This document shows positions 7,962 through 16,026 of a DNA stretch of 64,000 bases, one piece after another. The DNA comes from Streptococcus mitis (GTDB lineage Bacteria; Bacillota; Bacilli; Lactobacillales; Streptococcaceae). The stretch's first letter is position 1. Every line of letters starts with the position of its first letter. The notes beneath the pieces are model-generated. The model saw only the letters and a list, made by a program, of their open reading frames with translations, did no database searches and was not told the DNA's origin. Made by a program: the position numbers and the translations under genes. The stretch lies in NCBI RefSeq assembly GCF_013305725.1, contig NZ_CP047883.1, positions 1,095,001 to 1,159,000 of the forward strand, given 5' to 3'.

Positions 7962-8189
7962 ATGGCAGTAGTATCATTGGAAAATAATATTAAACTATAT
8001 AGTTCAGAATTACTTCAAGTACTATTAAAAGCCTCCAATTATAAATTGGATGAGCGTATTGCTCAGACTGTTGCAGAAGGCTATGCTCGTAATCTAGATT
8101 ATTCTGATCCTGAACTGATGCATGTTGGTGTAACTTCTGTTGCTAACAATTTGCTTACAAAAATTAAACAAGAGTATTTTAATGTATAG
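7962..8189 (+). CDS. Small ICE hypothetical protein, 75 aa
   Basis: A monocistronic gene with its own promoter, a GGAGAGGAG ribosome site and a strong terminator. The protein is soluble and helical, with no cysteine and no recognised motif. It directly precedes pezAT, a position it also seems to hold in other pneumococcal ICEs. The function is unknown. Confidence 0.7.
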   Translation: MAVVSLENNIKLYSSELLQVLLKASNYKLDERIAQTVAEGYARNLDYSDPELMHVGVTSVANNLLTKIKQEYFNV

Positions 8190-8199
8190 TATTTTGAGA

Positions 8200-8240
8200 A
8201 AAACCACCTAAAAAGGAATAACTTTTTAGGTGGTTTTTCT
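8200..8240 (+). terminator. Strong terminator, probably bidirectional
   Basis: AAAAACCACCTAAAAA and TTTTTAGGTGGTTTTT form a 14- to 16-bp perfect stem with a short loop, with a T-run on one side and an A-run on the other. It insulates pezAT from upstream transcription. Confidence 0.9.
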
Positions 8241-8275
8241 AGAAGTAAAGTTTAGATAGAAAAACAAGAAATAAT

Positions 8276-8314
8276 GCACCAATTTTGGTGCGTTCTGCTT
8301 TTTTATGCTATAAT
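8276..8314 (+). promoter_or_regulatory. pezAT promoter and palindromic operator
   Basis: The palindrome GCACCAA-TT-TTGGTGC (8276-8291) overlaps the -35 region (TTGGTG), with an 18-bp spacer to an extended -10 TGCTATAAT (8306-8314). The antitoxin of this family represses its own promoter by binding such a palindrome, so this is the likely PezA operator. Confidence 0.75.
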
Positions 8315-8341
8315 GGATTTATAAAAATAAAGGAGTTTGCC

Positions 8342-8818
8342 ATGATTGGAAAAAATATAAAGTCCTTACGTAAAACTCATGACTTAACACAACACGAATT
8401 TGCACGGATTGTAGGTATTTCACGAAATAGTCTGAGTCGCTATGAAAATGGCACTAGTTCAGTCTCTACGGAACTAATAGACATCATTTGTCAGAAGTTT
8501 AATGTATCTTATGTCGATATTGTAGGAGAAGATAAAATGCTTAATCCTGTTGAAGATTATGAATTGACTTTAAAAATTGAAATTGTGAAGGAAAGAGGTG
8601 CTAATCTATTATCACGACTCTATCGTTATCAAGATAGTCAGGGAATTAGCATTGATGATGAATCTAATCCTTGGATTTTAATGAGTGACGATCTATCTGA
8701 CTTGATTCATACGAATATCTATTTAGTAGAAACTTTTGACGAAATAGAGAGGTATAGCGGCTATTTGGATGGAATTGAACGTATGTTAGAGATATCTGAA
8801 AAACGGATGGTAGACTAA
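8342..8818 (+). CDS. pezA: PezA antitoxin / autoregulator, 158 aa
   Basis: The true start is MIGKNIKSLRKTH at 8342, after AAAGGAG; the longer reading frame upstream has no ribosome site. Residues about 5-60 form a Cro/CI-type helix-turn-helix (LTQHEFARIVGISRNSLSRY) that binds the operator overlapping its promoter. The C-terminal part (about 70-158) is the helical domain that neutralises the zeta-type toxin PezT. The sequence is very close to the pneumococcal PezA as I know it. Its stop shares one base with the pezT start, so the two are translationally coupled, which favours antitoxin excess. It stabilises the ICE by post-segregational killing. Confidence 0.95.
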   Translation: MIGKNIKSLRKTHDLTQHEFARIVGISRNSLSRYENGTSSVSTELIDIICQKFNVSYVDIVGEDKMLNPVEDYELTLKIEIVKERGANLLSRLYRYQDSQGISIDDESNPWILMSDDLSDLIHTNIYLVETFDEIERYSGYLDGIERMLEISEKRMVD

Positions 8819-9576
8819 TGGGAATCCAAGATTATACTGATAGTGAATTCAAACATGCTCTAGCACGGAATCTTCGTTCACTGACAAGAGGAAAAAAGTC
8901 CAGTAAGCAACCTATAGCGATTTTGCTTGGAGGGCAAAGTGGTGCCGGTAAGACTACAATTCATCGTATTAAACAGAAAGAATTTCAAGGAAATATTGTT
9001 ATCATAGATGGCGATAGTTTTCGTTCTCAGCATCCACACTATTTAGAACTGCAGCAAGAATATGGCAAAGATAGTGTTGAATACACCAAAGATTTTGCTG
9101 GGAAAATGGTAGAGTCTTTAGTAACTGAATTGAGTCATTTGGGATACAATCTGTTGATTGAGGGAACTTTACGAACGATTGACGTTCCAAAGAAAACAGC
9201 ACAACTCTTGAAAAGTAAGGGATATGAAGTACAATTAGCCATAATCGCAACCAAGCCCAAATTGTCCTATCTGAGTACTCTTATCCGATACGAAGAACTG
9301 TACGCTATCAATCCAAATCAAGCATGCGCAACTCCAAAAGAACATCATGATCTGATAGTGAACAATCTAGTTGAGAATACCCACCAGCTGGAGCAATTAG
9401 GTATCTTTGAACAAATCCAAATCTATCAACGAGATAGGACCTGTGTTTACGATTCGAGAGATGATGAAATATCAGCAGCAGCTGTTCTTCACGAGTTACT
9501 GTTTGGAGAGTGGAGTCAGGTAGAAAAGGATATGCTTAAATCTGAAGAAGAAAGATTTAAAGATTTAACTAATTGA
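8818..9576 (+). CDS. pezT: PezT zeta-type toxin (UDP-N-acetylglucosamine kinase), 252 aa
   Basis: This is a P-loop kinase that phosphorylates UDP-GlcNAc and so poisons peptidoglycan synthesis. Walker A GGQSGAGKTT covers residues 38-47 with Lys45, and the catalytic Asp66 is in VIIDGDSFR, both matching characterised PezT. The full family length is kept, and the arginine-rich middle (TLIRYEELYAINP) is present, so the toxin looks intact. The start overlaps the pezA stop (TAATG). The C-terminal end diverges from the pneumococcal version as I remember it, which is common for this variable tail. Confidence 0.95.
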   Translation: MGIQDYTDSEFKHALARNLRSLTRGKKSSKQPIAILLGGQSGAGKTTIHRIKQKEFQGNIVIIDGDSFRSQHPHYLELQQEYGKDSVEYTKDFAGKMVESLVTELSHLGYNLLIEGTLRTIDVPKKTAQLLKSKGYEVQLAIIATKPKLSYLSTLIRYEELYAINPNQACATPKEHHDLIVNNLVENTHQLEQLGIFEQIQIYQRDRTCVYDSRDDEISAAAVLHELLFGEWSQVEKDMLKSEEERFKDLTN

Positions 9577-9964
9577 AATGGTTGTTAGAACACAAATTTT
9601 AAAATATAGTCTACTTATAACTTTTGTTAGTTGTTTAAGGTGGGCGAAAATTTTTTAGAACCAAAAACGCATAGTCTCAGGTGTTGAAAAACTTGAAATT
9701 ATGCGTTTTCTTGTGGGAAGATTTACTCCATTTTCTTCAGGAATTGAGATTTTGCCCATCTCTTTTTATTATATTTAAGGATATTTGAAAGATGTATTTT
9801 AGAAAAACAATTATGGAGTTCTTAATACGGAATATAGTATAAATGCTGATTCAAAGTGAAGTTTTATATGTTTTTTGCTTTTGTTGAGTATAAAACTATT
9901 AACTAAAGTCGAACTACAAAAATTAATTTAAGATGAAGTGAACTGTAGACTTTGGAAATGTCTC
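9577..9964. other. Gene-free stretch between pezT and the small integrase
   Basis: 388 bp of AT-rich DNA without a credible reading frame. It contains a terminator for pezT (AAAACGCATA/TATGCGTTTT, about 9662-9712) and a weak GAGAT/ATCTC hairpin with a T-run (9746-9767). The right part probably includes the downstream border of the inserted integrase-STAND-SHMT module. I could not find a matching repeat at the other border. Confidence 0.5.
9662..9714 (+). terminator. pezT terminator
   Basis: AAAACGCATA pairs with TATGCGTTTT across a 27-base loop, followed by CTTG. The stem is good but the loop long, so the strength is uncertain. Confidence 0.55.
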
Positions 9965-10861
9965 TTACTCGATTTCAGAATGAATTACTGATACGGGATT
10001 AAAAGAACTAAGTATTTCTTTTTGTTTTGAATGAGATACGTGAGTATAGATTTGTGTGATTGATATAGAACTATGTCCAAGAATTTGTTGAATATATCGA
10101 ATATCTACATCACTATCTAGAAGCATTGTCGCAAAGCTATGTCTAAACATATGCGGTGTAATAGTTCTAGATAGGCTGTTTTGTTCAACAATTCTCTTTA
10201 AAACTAAACGTACACTTTGCTCTGACAATGGTTTAAGTGAATGTTTCCCAGGGAACAAGAAATCATTGGATTCATTTCTTGTTTTATTTATATATGTTTC
10301 TAATAAATTGAATGTTTTTTGATCTCCTAAAAATAGGATACGTTCTTTCTTACCCTTTCCTATAATATGGAGTGTCTTATTGGAAAGATTAATGTCTTTG
10401 AGATGAATGTGGCAAAGTTCAGAAATTCTGATGCCTGTTGAAAGTAAAAGTGAAATAATTAGTAGATTTCTTTCAGCGTGTTGTTTTTGATAGTCAGTTT
10501 TAGATACAATTACTTTCTGTTCTAAATATATAAAAATGCTTTTCAGAATGTCATACGGAATCGTTTTAGGCAATACTTTTTCAGTTCTAAATTGAAAGCG
10601 CAATTGATTGAAGGGATTCTCTTCAATTATGTTCTGGTATTGTAGATAGTTATAAAACACCTTCATACAAGCAATTTTTCTTCTTAATGTATTCGTTTTT
10701 ATGTTAGATCGTGTCAACTGTTCTATATAGGATTCGACATTATCATAGTCTGAGTTATAAAATTGCATAAGATCATTCTTATAAGCGCGAATTGTGTGTG
10801 AACTCAAACGCTTATGAGTTTTGCAATAATCTAAGTAATTAGAAATAAGTTTATAATCCAT
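9965..10861 (-). CDS. Tyrosine recombinase (XerC/D-like), 298 aa
   Basis: The start is the ATG at 10,861 (MDYKLISNY), because AAAGGAG lies 6 bp before it; the upstream in-frame codons lack one. The N-terminal SAM-like core-binding domain (about residues 1-95) is followed by a catalytic domain: TGIRISELCHI (first Arg), a Lys in IGKGKKERIL, HMFRHSFATML (His-x-x-Arg), LGHSSISITQIYTH (His and nucleophilic Tyr). All catalytic residues are present. At this size it belongs to the small integrases of islands and integron-like units. It is divergent from the STAND gene 91 bp away and probably mobilised this module into the ICE. Confidence 0.85.
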   Translation of the reverse strand: MDYKLISNYLDYCKTHKRLSSHTIRAYKNDLMQFYNSDYDNVESYIEQLTRSNIKTNTLRRKIACMKVFYNYLQYQNIIEENPFNQLRFQFRTEKVLPKTIPYDILKSIFIYLEQKVIVSKTDYQKQHAERNLLIISLLLSTGIRISELCHIHLKDINLSNKTLHIIGKGKKERILFLGDQKTFNLLETYINKTRNESNDFLFPGKHSLKPLSEQSVRLVLKRIVEQNSLSRTITPHMFRHSFATMLLDSDVDIRYIQQILGHSSISITQIYTHVSHSKQKEILSSFNPVSVIHSEIE

Positions 10862-10914
10862 AAAAATCTCCTTTATCAATAATCATGCTATTATAAACCT
10901 ATTTGAGTGCTTTG

Positions 10915-10937
10915 TATAGTGATAATAAATTGTTATC
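10915..10937 (+). promoter_or_regulatory. -10 box and 17-bp palindromic operator before the STAND gene
   Basis: TATAGT (10,915-10,920) is followed at once by GATAATAAATTGTTATC (10,921-10,937), a palindrome with one mismatched pair. GGTAGGAGA and the ATG at 10,953 follow. The same palindrome, -10-like hexamer and ribosome-site block occur before the SHMT-like gene on the other strand (14,472-14,497). A common repressor or activator is likely. Confidence 0.65.
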
Positions 10938-10952
10938 GGTAGGAGATGTTTT

Positions 10953-13232
10953 ATGTATTACGGTCGCGATACTGAAATAGAAGAATTAAAACAGCATTTT
11001 AAATTTTCTAGTAATGATAAAAATAGTTTATATATTATTAATGGTTTAAGTGGTAGTGGTAAAACCGAGCTAATCAAAGAGGTTTGTCAACGAGTTTACA
11101 GCCATGATAAAGAAGCCTTTATTCTCTACATTGATGTTATAAATGATGGGTTTGAAAGTAATAAATTTTTTGAAAATCTACTAAAAGGAGCGTATGTCCC
11201 AACACAATTCAGAAGAAATCTATGCTTATCAATACCTCAAAAATATTCGTTTTCAAATTATTTAAGAAAACAAAAACTAACAAATCTAACTCTGAAACAT
11301 AGTCTTAGGTTAATCAGATCGTTTATTGCGTTCGATACAACTTACAAAAAAGTAATTGATTATCCTTGGGAAGAAGTTATTACTGAAATAAAGGAGGGAA
11401 TATTTGAAAATGATTTATATTTAAGATATTTCATTCATGTTTCAAAAAAAATCCGTCTTAATATTATTATTGATAATTATCAATTTTTATCTGAAGATAT
11501 AAAAATAAAATTTGAAGATGACTTTAATACACTTCAAAGCGGAATCTCTTTAACAATTATAAACCGAACAAATGATAAGTTAAAATCGATTGATAAACTA
11601 GATACATTGGACAATTATACTCCTACTGTATTAAATTTATCGTATCTTACTGAGGATGAGTGTAAATTACTAATAAGAAATAAAATTGCTTTACTTGATA
11701 ATGTCAAATTGAATCAAATCTGGCAGATAACACAAGGTAATTATAAAGATATTGAATTAATTATTAACAGACTTATTGATAATCCAAATTCAGAATTATT
11801 TAATATTTCTGATATATATGACAAACTTCCAGATATTCAAAAAAATATACTTATCATATCATCAATTTTTCCTGCTGGTATGAAAAAAGATATAGTTTTT
11901 AACTACATTAAATCTATATTAGACGAAAATACTGAAGTAGCTGATTCTCTAAAATCCCTTATTGATGCAGGTTTTGTCTATATTAATGGTGATACAAATG
12001 ATAAAATCAAAATTTCACACGAATCAATTGTAAATGGTATTTTAAATCACACAAATGCTTCTGATCTTCAATTAGTAACCAACAATCTAAAAATATATTT
12101 AGAGCAAACTATCCTATCTATAGGAGTTGGTGGCGAGTTAGCTTATTTAATTCACTGCTTAATAAATATATGTAATATTGAAGAGTTGCGGCAAAATGTA
12201 GAATATATCAAACAGTTACTTGAAATCGAATACAGGAAAAATTCATATTTTTACATTGTATCTTTGAGTAAGAAGATACTTCATTTAATAGAATTATTAC
12301 CCGAAAAATACTTACATTATATGTTGAACTCGTACCAGTGGATTTCTGATTTTAATGGAGGTTTAGCTATTTTAAACAGTCTTCAAAAAGATAATTATTC
12401 AAAAGATTTACAGCTATACTATCCTAGATTTCAAATTCAAAAATATGAATTTGAGGAGGCGCTAAAATCACTGGAAAAGTTAGAAAATTGCTCTGGAACA
12501 TTACTCTACAAGCTAAATGCTTATGGTCATTTAGGTAAAGATCGAGAGGCAATTAAACTCCTTAATGAAAGCATGAATTCTGTAGAAAAAGACGACTTCT
12601 ATTATATTATTTTACGAAATTCTGCTCATTATTTCCCAACTAAAGAAGCTACCGAAAATCTCAAACTAGCATTGGACTATTTTCAACGTAATGAATATCA
12701 AATACCTGTTGCAACAGTATATAATAATTTAGGTGTTGTTAATATCTGGGACGGAGAATATGATATAGCTTTAGAGAATCTAAATAAGGCCATAAAAATA
12801 CTAAAAAAATATGATTCAAATGAAATTTTTGAACCATATTGTAATAAATCAATTATTTTTTTGATGAATAAAAATTATCAACAATCTCTGAAGTTTATAA
12901 ATAAATCACTTCAAGAATGTCCTAAAGCTTTGACCTTAGATATTAGGATGCTCAAGTTAAACAAATTAATTATTGAATTGATTTCTGAAAGAATCTCTTT
13001 TACAGAATTTCAAAATTCACTAAGAAACTTTGAGGAAGAAATTCCACTCATAGACGATCCTTGGTATAAATTTCAAATAGTATACAATTTACAACAATTT
13101 GATGATATTCCTTTTGTTTGTGAAAAAACTTATATTGATGATTATCAAGACGGACTCACTAAATACTATCTGTTGATTCCTTACAAAAAATATAATTTCT
13201 GTATAGGTCTTTCTCCTAATTGGAGATATTAA
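10953..13232 (+). CDS. STAND-type P-loop ATPase with TPR repeats, 759 aa
   Basis: The N-terminal NTPase module begins YYGRDTEIEEL (a typical start of AAA_16/NACHT-like modules) with Walker A GLSGSGKT (residues 31-38) and Walker B LNIIIDN (about 169-175). A winged-helix-like region follows (about 290-370; KISHESIVNGIL). The C-terminal 350 residues are helical with tetratricopeptide-type repeats, clearest in NNLGVVNIWDGEYDIALENL (about 592-611) and the following repeat. STAND proteins are sensor switches, used in bacteria for regulation and for defence against phage; no DNA-binding or nuclease effector is recognisable here. The 3' end overlaps the convergent SHMT-like gene by 17 bp. Its regulatory element is shared with that gene. 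Confidence 0.75.
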   Translation: MYYGRDTEIEELKQHFKFSSNDKNSLYIINGLSGSGKTELIKEVCQRVYSHDKEAFILYIDVINDGFESNKFFENLLKGAYVPTQFRRNLCLSIPQKYSFSNYLRKQKLTNLTLKHSLRLIRSFIAFDTTYKKVIDYPWEEVITEIKEGIFENDLYLRYFIHVSKKIRLNIIIDNYQFLSEDIKIKFEDDFNTLQSGISLTIINRTNDKLKSIDKLDTLDNYTPTVLNLSYLTEDECKLLIRNKIALLDNVKLNQIWQITQGNYKDIELIINRLIDNPNSELFNISDIYDKLPDIQKNILIISSIFPAGMKKDIVFNYIKSILDENTEVADSLKSLIDAGFVYINGDTNDKIKISHESIVNGILNHTNASDLQLVTNNLKIYLEQTILSIGVGGELAYLIHCLINICNIEELRQNVEYIKQLLEIEYRKNSYFYIVSLSKKILHLIELLPEKYLHYMLNSYQWISDFNGGLAILNSLQKDNYSKDLQLYYPRFQIQKYEFEEALKSLEKLENCSGTLLYKLNAYGHLGKDREAIKLLNESMNSVEKDDFYYIILRNSAHYFPTKEATENLKLALDYFQRNEYQIPVATVYNNLGVVNIWDGEYDIALENLNKAIKILKKYDSNEIFEPYCNKSIIFLMNKNYQQSLKFINKSLQECPKALTLDIRMLKLNKLIIELISERISFTEFQNSLRNFEEEIPLIDDPWYKFQIVYNLQQFDDIPFVCEKTYIDDYQDGLTKYYLLIPYKKYNFCIGLSPNWRY

Positions 13233-14457
13233 TTTGTTCATGGTACTTGCGAATGAGATCTAAATATATGGAATAATCATATTGTTTATATTTTAATAAA
13301 TTAGCTACTAGTTTAGCTAATTTTTTAATATCATCATCAGTATAGGATAAATTTGTAATTCCGATTGTTCCTAATCTTATTCCTGAAGTCGTCATTGGTC
13401 CGTGTGTATCATTTGGAATTTGATTTCGGTTAACTAATATTTTATGTTGAAAAAGTAGATTCTCTGCATCCTTACCACTCAAGTTTAGATTCAGTAGATT
13501 AACTAAAATTATATGAGTCTTTGAGTTTTTATAAACAACATCAACCCCTTCTTTACTTAATTGTTTTATAAACAATAAAGTATTTTTTATAACCTGTTGT
13601 GCATAATCTTGAATATCTATTGATAATAATTTGATTAAACAGATACATTTCGCAAATAATGCATTTTGTGTAGGACCTCCCTGTGTTCTAGGAAAAATTG
13701 AATTAGTTATTTTTTCTTCAAATATAGAACGATACATTAGTACTCCTCCTTGAGGCCCACGTAAACATTTATCCATTGTAAAAGTAACGAAATCGACATA
13801 TGGAAAAATCGACTTATGTAGCTTTGCCATAATATATAAAACACTATGGCAAATATCCGCTAAAATAAGGGTATTGGGGCTAACCTCTTTTATAATTTCA
13901 TAAATTTGTTGATAATTAAATTCATTTCCATACGATGAAGCACCAATAATAATCAATTTAGGTTTATATTTATCTAATAATTCCTTTAATTCGATATAAT
14001 CAATATTTAAATCATGATCTAAGTGATAATATTTTACAGTACCTTTGCCTGTATAAGTGTGTGAAATATGTCCTCCGTCTTTTGGAGATAACGATAAAAT
14101 ATAATCGTCACTTTCTAAAACACAATTATAGACTATTTGGTTAGCCTGAGTTCCTGAATGTGGTTGCACATTAACTCTATAATCACCAGGATTTAAATCA
14201 AAAAGTTGAAGACACAATTCTTCTGAATATATTTCAATATTATCCAATGAAGTACAATGAGGAAAAAAGCGTTTTTCAACAGCTCCCTCTGTTGGCAGAG
14301 TAGCGAGAGGGAAACTTTGAATCTCTAATACTTCGGTGAATGGATAGCTAATACATGCAGCAAGATTTATTACGCTATTCTGTTCTTGGTTATATGAATC
14401 AAGAATTTTATTTAACTTCTGATAGATTTCACCTTCAAATTTATTAATTTTATACAC
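13216..14457 (-). CDS. Serine hydroxymethyltransferase-like PLP enzyme, 413 aa
   Basis: GTG start after TAGGAGA at 5-6 bp. The order and spacing of motifs follow GlyA: NVQPHSGTQAN (residues 96-106), DGGH (127-130), GASSYGNE (172-179), cofactor Asp and His in DICHS (201-204) and the Schiff-base lysine at 230 in MDKCLRGPQGG, where GlyA has THKTLRGP. The His before that lysine is Asp here and the N-terminal substrate region is diverged, so it is probably not the housekeeping SHMT. A specialised aldolase or amino-acid-modifying enzyme is more likely. It converges on the STAND gene and shares its operator, which suggests a functional pair. The reaction is unknown. Confidence 0.75.
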   Translation of the reverse strand: MYKINKFEGEIYQKLNKILDSYNQEQNSVINLAACISYPFTEVLEIQSFPLATLPTEGAVEKRFFPHCTSLDNIEIYSEELCLQLFDLNPGDYRVNVQPHSGTQANQIVYNCVLESDDYILSLSPKDGGHISHTYTGKGTVKYYHLDHDLNIDYIELKELLDKYKPKLIIIGASSYGNEFNYQQIYEIIKEVSPNTLILADICHSVLYIMAKLHKSIFPYVDFVTFTMDKCLRGPQGGVLMYRSIFEEKITNSIFPRTQGGPTQNALFAKCICLIKLLSIDIQDYAQQVIKNTLLFIKQLSKEGVDVVYKNSKTHIILVNLLNLNLSGKDAENLLFQHKILVNRNQIPNDTHGPMTTSGIRLGTIGITNLSYTDDDIKKLAKLVANLLKYKQYDYSIYLDLIRKYHEQINISN

Positions 14458-14471
14458 TGACTTCTCCTATC

Positions 14472-14497
14472 GATAACAATTTATTATCATTAGTATA
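14472..14497 (-). promoter_or_regulatory. Operator and -10 box before the SHMT-like gene
   Basis: On the minus strand: TATACT, three bases, then GATAATAAATTGTTATC (14,472-14,488), CGATAGGAGA and the GTG. The palindrome is identical to the one at 10,921-10,937 on the other strand, so the STAND-SHMT pair is bracketed by inverted copies of one regulatory element. Confidence 0.65.
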
Positions 14498-14818
14498 CCA
14501 TAAATTCATCTTTAGTAGATTGATTTGTATAATGATTTTTTTAGTAAAAATTAAATAGCAAACTATGATATTGGTCAACGAGAGCTTAAAACACGATTTT
14601 TAAATCATATCTAATACTTTTGATTTAATTACAAACTTGAAACAATGGGGGATTAGTATAGGTTGAAGGAAATAAGTACAAATTTATTAGAAAATCAAGA
14701 TTGCATAGAATTAGCACGAAAAATTTCAATTTTAGAACTATAGCCCCAAATGATTTTGAATCAGTCTTTTTAATTTTCTAAATGATATGATAGTATTATC
14801 AAGTAAAAAGAAATTTCC
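14498..14818. other. Gene-free stretch between the module and pezA debris
   Basis: About 320 bp of AT-rich DNA with no credible reading frame, terminator or clear repeat. It should contain the right border of the integrase-STAND-SHMT insertion, because recognisable pezA-like sequence resumes at about 14,819. Confidence 0.5.
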
Positions 14819-14922
14819 CTGATTGGAGACCATATCAAATCTTTACGAAAGACACATGACATGACACAACTAGAATTTGCACGAATTGGGGATATTTCAC
14901 GTAATAGCCTTAGTTGTTACTA
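14819..14922 (+). pseudogene. Truncated pezA remnant
   Basis: About 100 bp align in frame with codons 1-35 of the intact pezA at 8342 (ISK or IKS-LRKTHDM-TQLEFARIG-DISRNSLSCY), with the ATG replaced by CTG and several substitutions. It breaks off exactly at the left end of the IS630-type element. This is a second, dead copy of the toxin-antitoxin locus, showing that two related ICE segments were joined here. Confidence 0.75.
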
Positions 14923-15800
14923 TAGTGAAATGAACCAAAAATAGTACATAATGTGGTATAATCTTCTTATGGCATATTCAATAGATTTTCGTAAAAAAGT
15001 TCTCGGTCATTGTGAGCGAACAGGTAGTATAACAGAAGCATCACATGTTTTCCAAATCTCACGTAATACCATTAGTTAAAAGAGAAAATAGGAGAGCTAA
15101 ACCATCAAGTAAAAGGAACAAAACCAAGAAAGGTTGATAGAGATAGACTTAAAAACTATCTTACTGATAATCCAGACGCTTATCTGACTGAAATAGCTGC
15201 TGAATTTAGCTGTCATCCAACTGCTATTCACTATGCTCTCAAAGCTATGGGCTACACTCGAAAAAAAAGAACCACACCTACTATGAACAAGACCCAGAAA
15301 AAGTAGCTTTATTTCTTAAGAATTTTAATAGTTTAAAGCACTTAGCACCTGTTTATATTGATGAAACAGGATTCGATACTTATTTTTATCGAGAATATGG
15401 TCGCTCATTGAAAGGTCAGTTATCTGGAAGAAAATATCAGAGGATTTCTTTGGTTGCAGGGCTAACAAATGGTGAGTTAATCGCTCCAATGACTTACGAA
15501 GAGACAATGACGAGCGACTTTTTTGAAACTTGATTTCAGAAGTTTCTCTTGCTAACATTAAATACACCCTCAGTTATTATTATGGATAATGCAAGATTCC
15601 ATAGAATGGGTAAGCTAGAGCTTTTATGTGAAGAATTTGGACATAAACTTTTACTCCTTCCTCCCTACTCCCTACTCACCTGACTACAATCCTATTGAGA
15701 AAACATGGGCTCATATCAAAAAGCACCTCAAAAAGGTATTACCAAGTTGTAATACTTTTTTCGAGGCTCTTTTGTCTTATTCTTGTTTCAATTGACTATA
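14921..15800 (+). mobile_element. IS630-type insertion sequence (IS630-Spn1-like), decayed
   Basis: Terminal sequences TATAGTGAAATGAA at the left and, in reverse, TATAGTCAATTGAA at the right form imperfect inverted repeats ending in TA, the IS630/Tc1 target. The length of about 880 bp suits IS630-Spn1. Inside is a transposase gene with a stop and frameshifts. It split a pezA copy on its left side and borders another ICE gene fragment on its right. Related short RUP elements in pneumococcus share these ends and may be moved by this IS. Confidence 0.85.
14969..15796 (+). pseudogene. IS630-family transposase, broken
   Basis: Pieces in different frames reconstruct one transposase: MAYSIDFRKKVLGHCERTGS with a helix-turn-helix, an in-frame TAA after RNTIS, a second block (RKVDRDRLKNYLTDNPDAYL) and a frameshift near 15,290. 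Then comes the DDE part with VYIDETGFDTYF and IIMDNARFHRMGKLELL, a stop after DFFET, and a damaged PDYNPIEKTWAHIK end. At least four disruptions make it inactive. The open frame on the opposite strand at 15,325-15,567 is a shadow. Confidence 0.85.
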
Positions 15801-15803
15801 ACA

Positions 15804-15944
15804 GTATCAACTAAGGATAGCGTTACCGTTGTTCCACTTCCAAAAGTGGAAAGCATAGATGACTGTATCGATAAAGCCAAGTCTCAACTTAAGACGGATA
15901 AATTAGAGAAACGGATAGAGGAGTTTAAGAAGAGGAGGAAGTAA
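15804..15944 (+). pseudogene. C-terminal remnant of a paralogue of the 86-aa ICE gene
   Basis: Immediately right of the IS an open frame reads to a stop at 15,944. Its end (ESIDDCIDKAKSQLKTDKLE, then KRIEEFKKRRK) clearly parallels the end of the gene at 4540-4800. There is no start codon because the IS and a deletion removed the front. It is evidence that DNA from a second Tn5252-type element lies to the right of this point. Confidence 0.7.
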
Positions 15945-16026
15945 GGCTAGCAGAATTTTATTGATAATATAAATGTTTCTATTCATATGAAATATGGTAC
16001 AATAAAATTGTAATGGAGGTTTAGCA

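Noticed and set aside
13216..14457. Housekeeping glyA
   Set aside because: Diverged segment before the PLP lysine, mobile context and a regulator-coupled position make the normal SHMT role unlikely.
15325..15567. 80-codon open frame on the minus strand
   Set aside because: It lies fully opposite the decayed IS630 transposase and mirrors its codons; no ribosome site.
14905..15820. Inverted repeat CCTTAGTTG/CAACTAAGG outside the IS630 ends
   Set aside because: The left copy is explained by the pezA-derived sequence (NSLSCY codons), so the match to the right flank is probably chance and not part of the IS ends.
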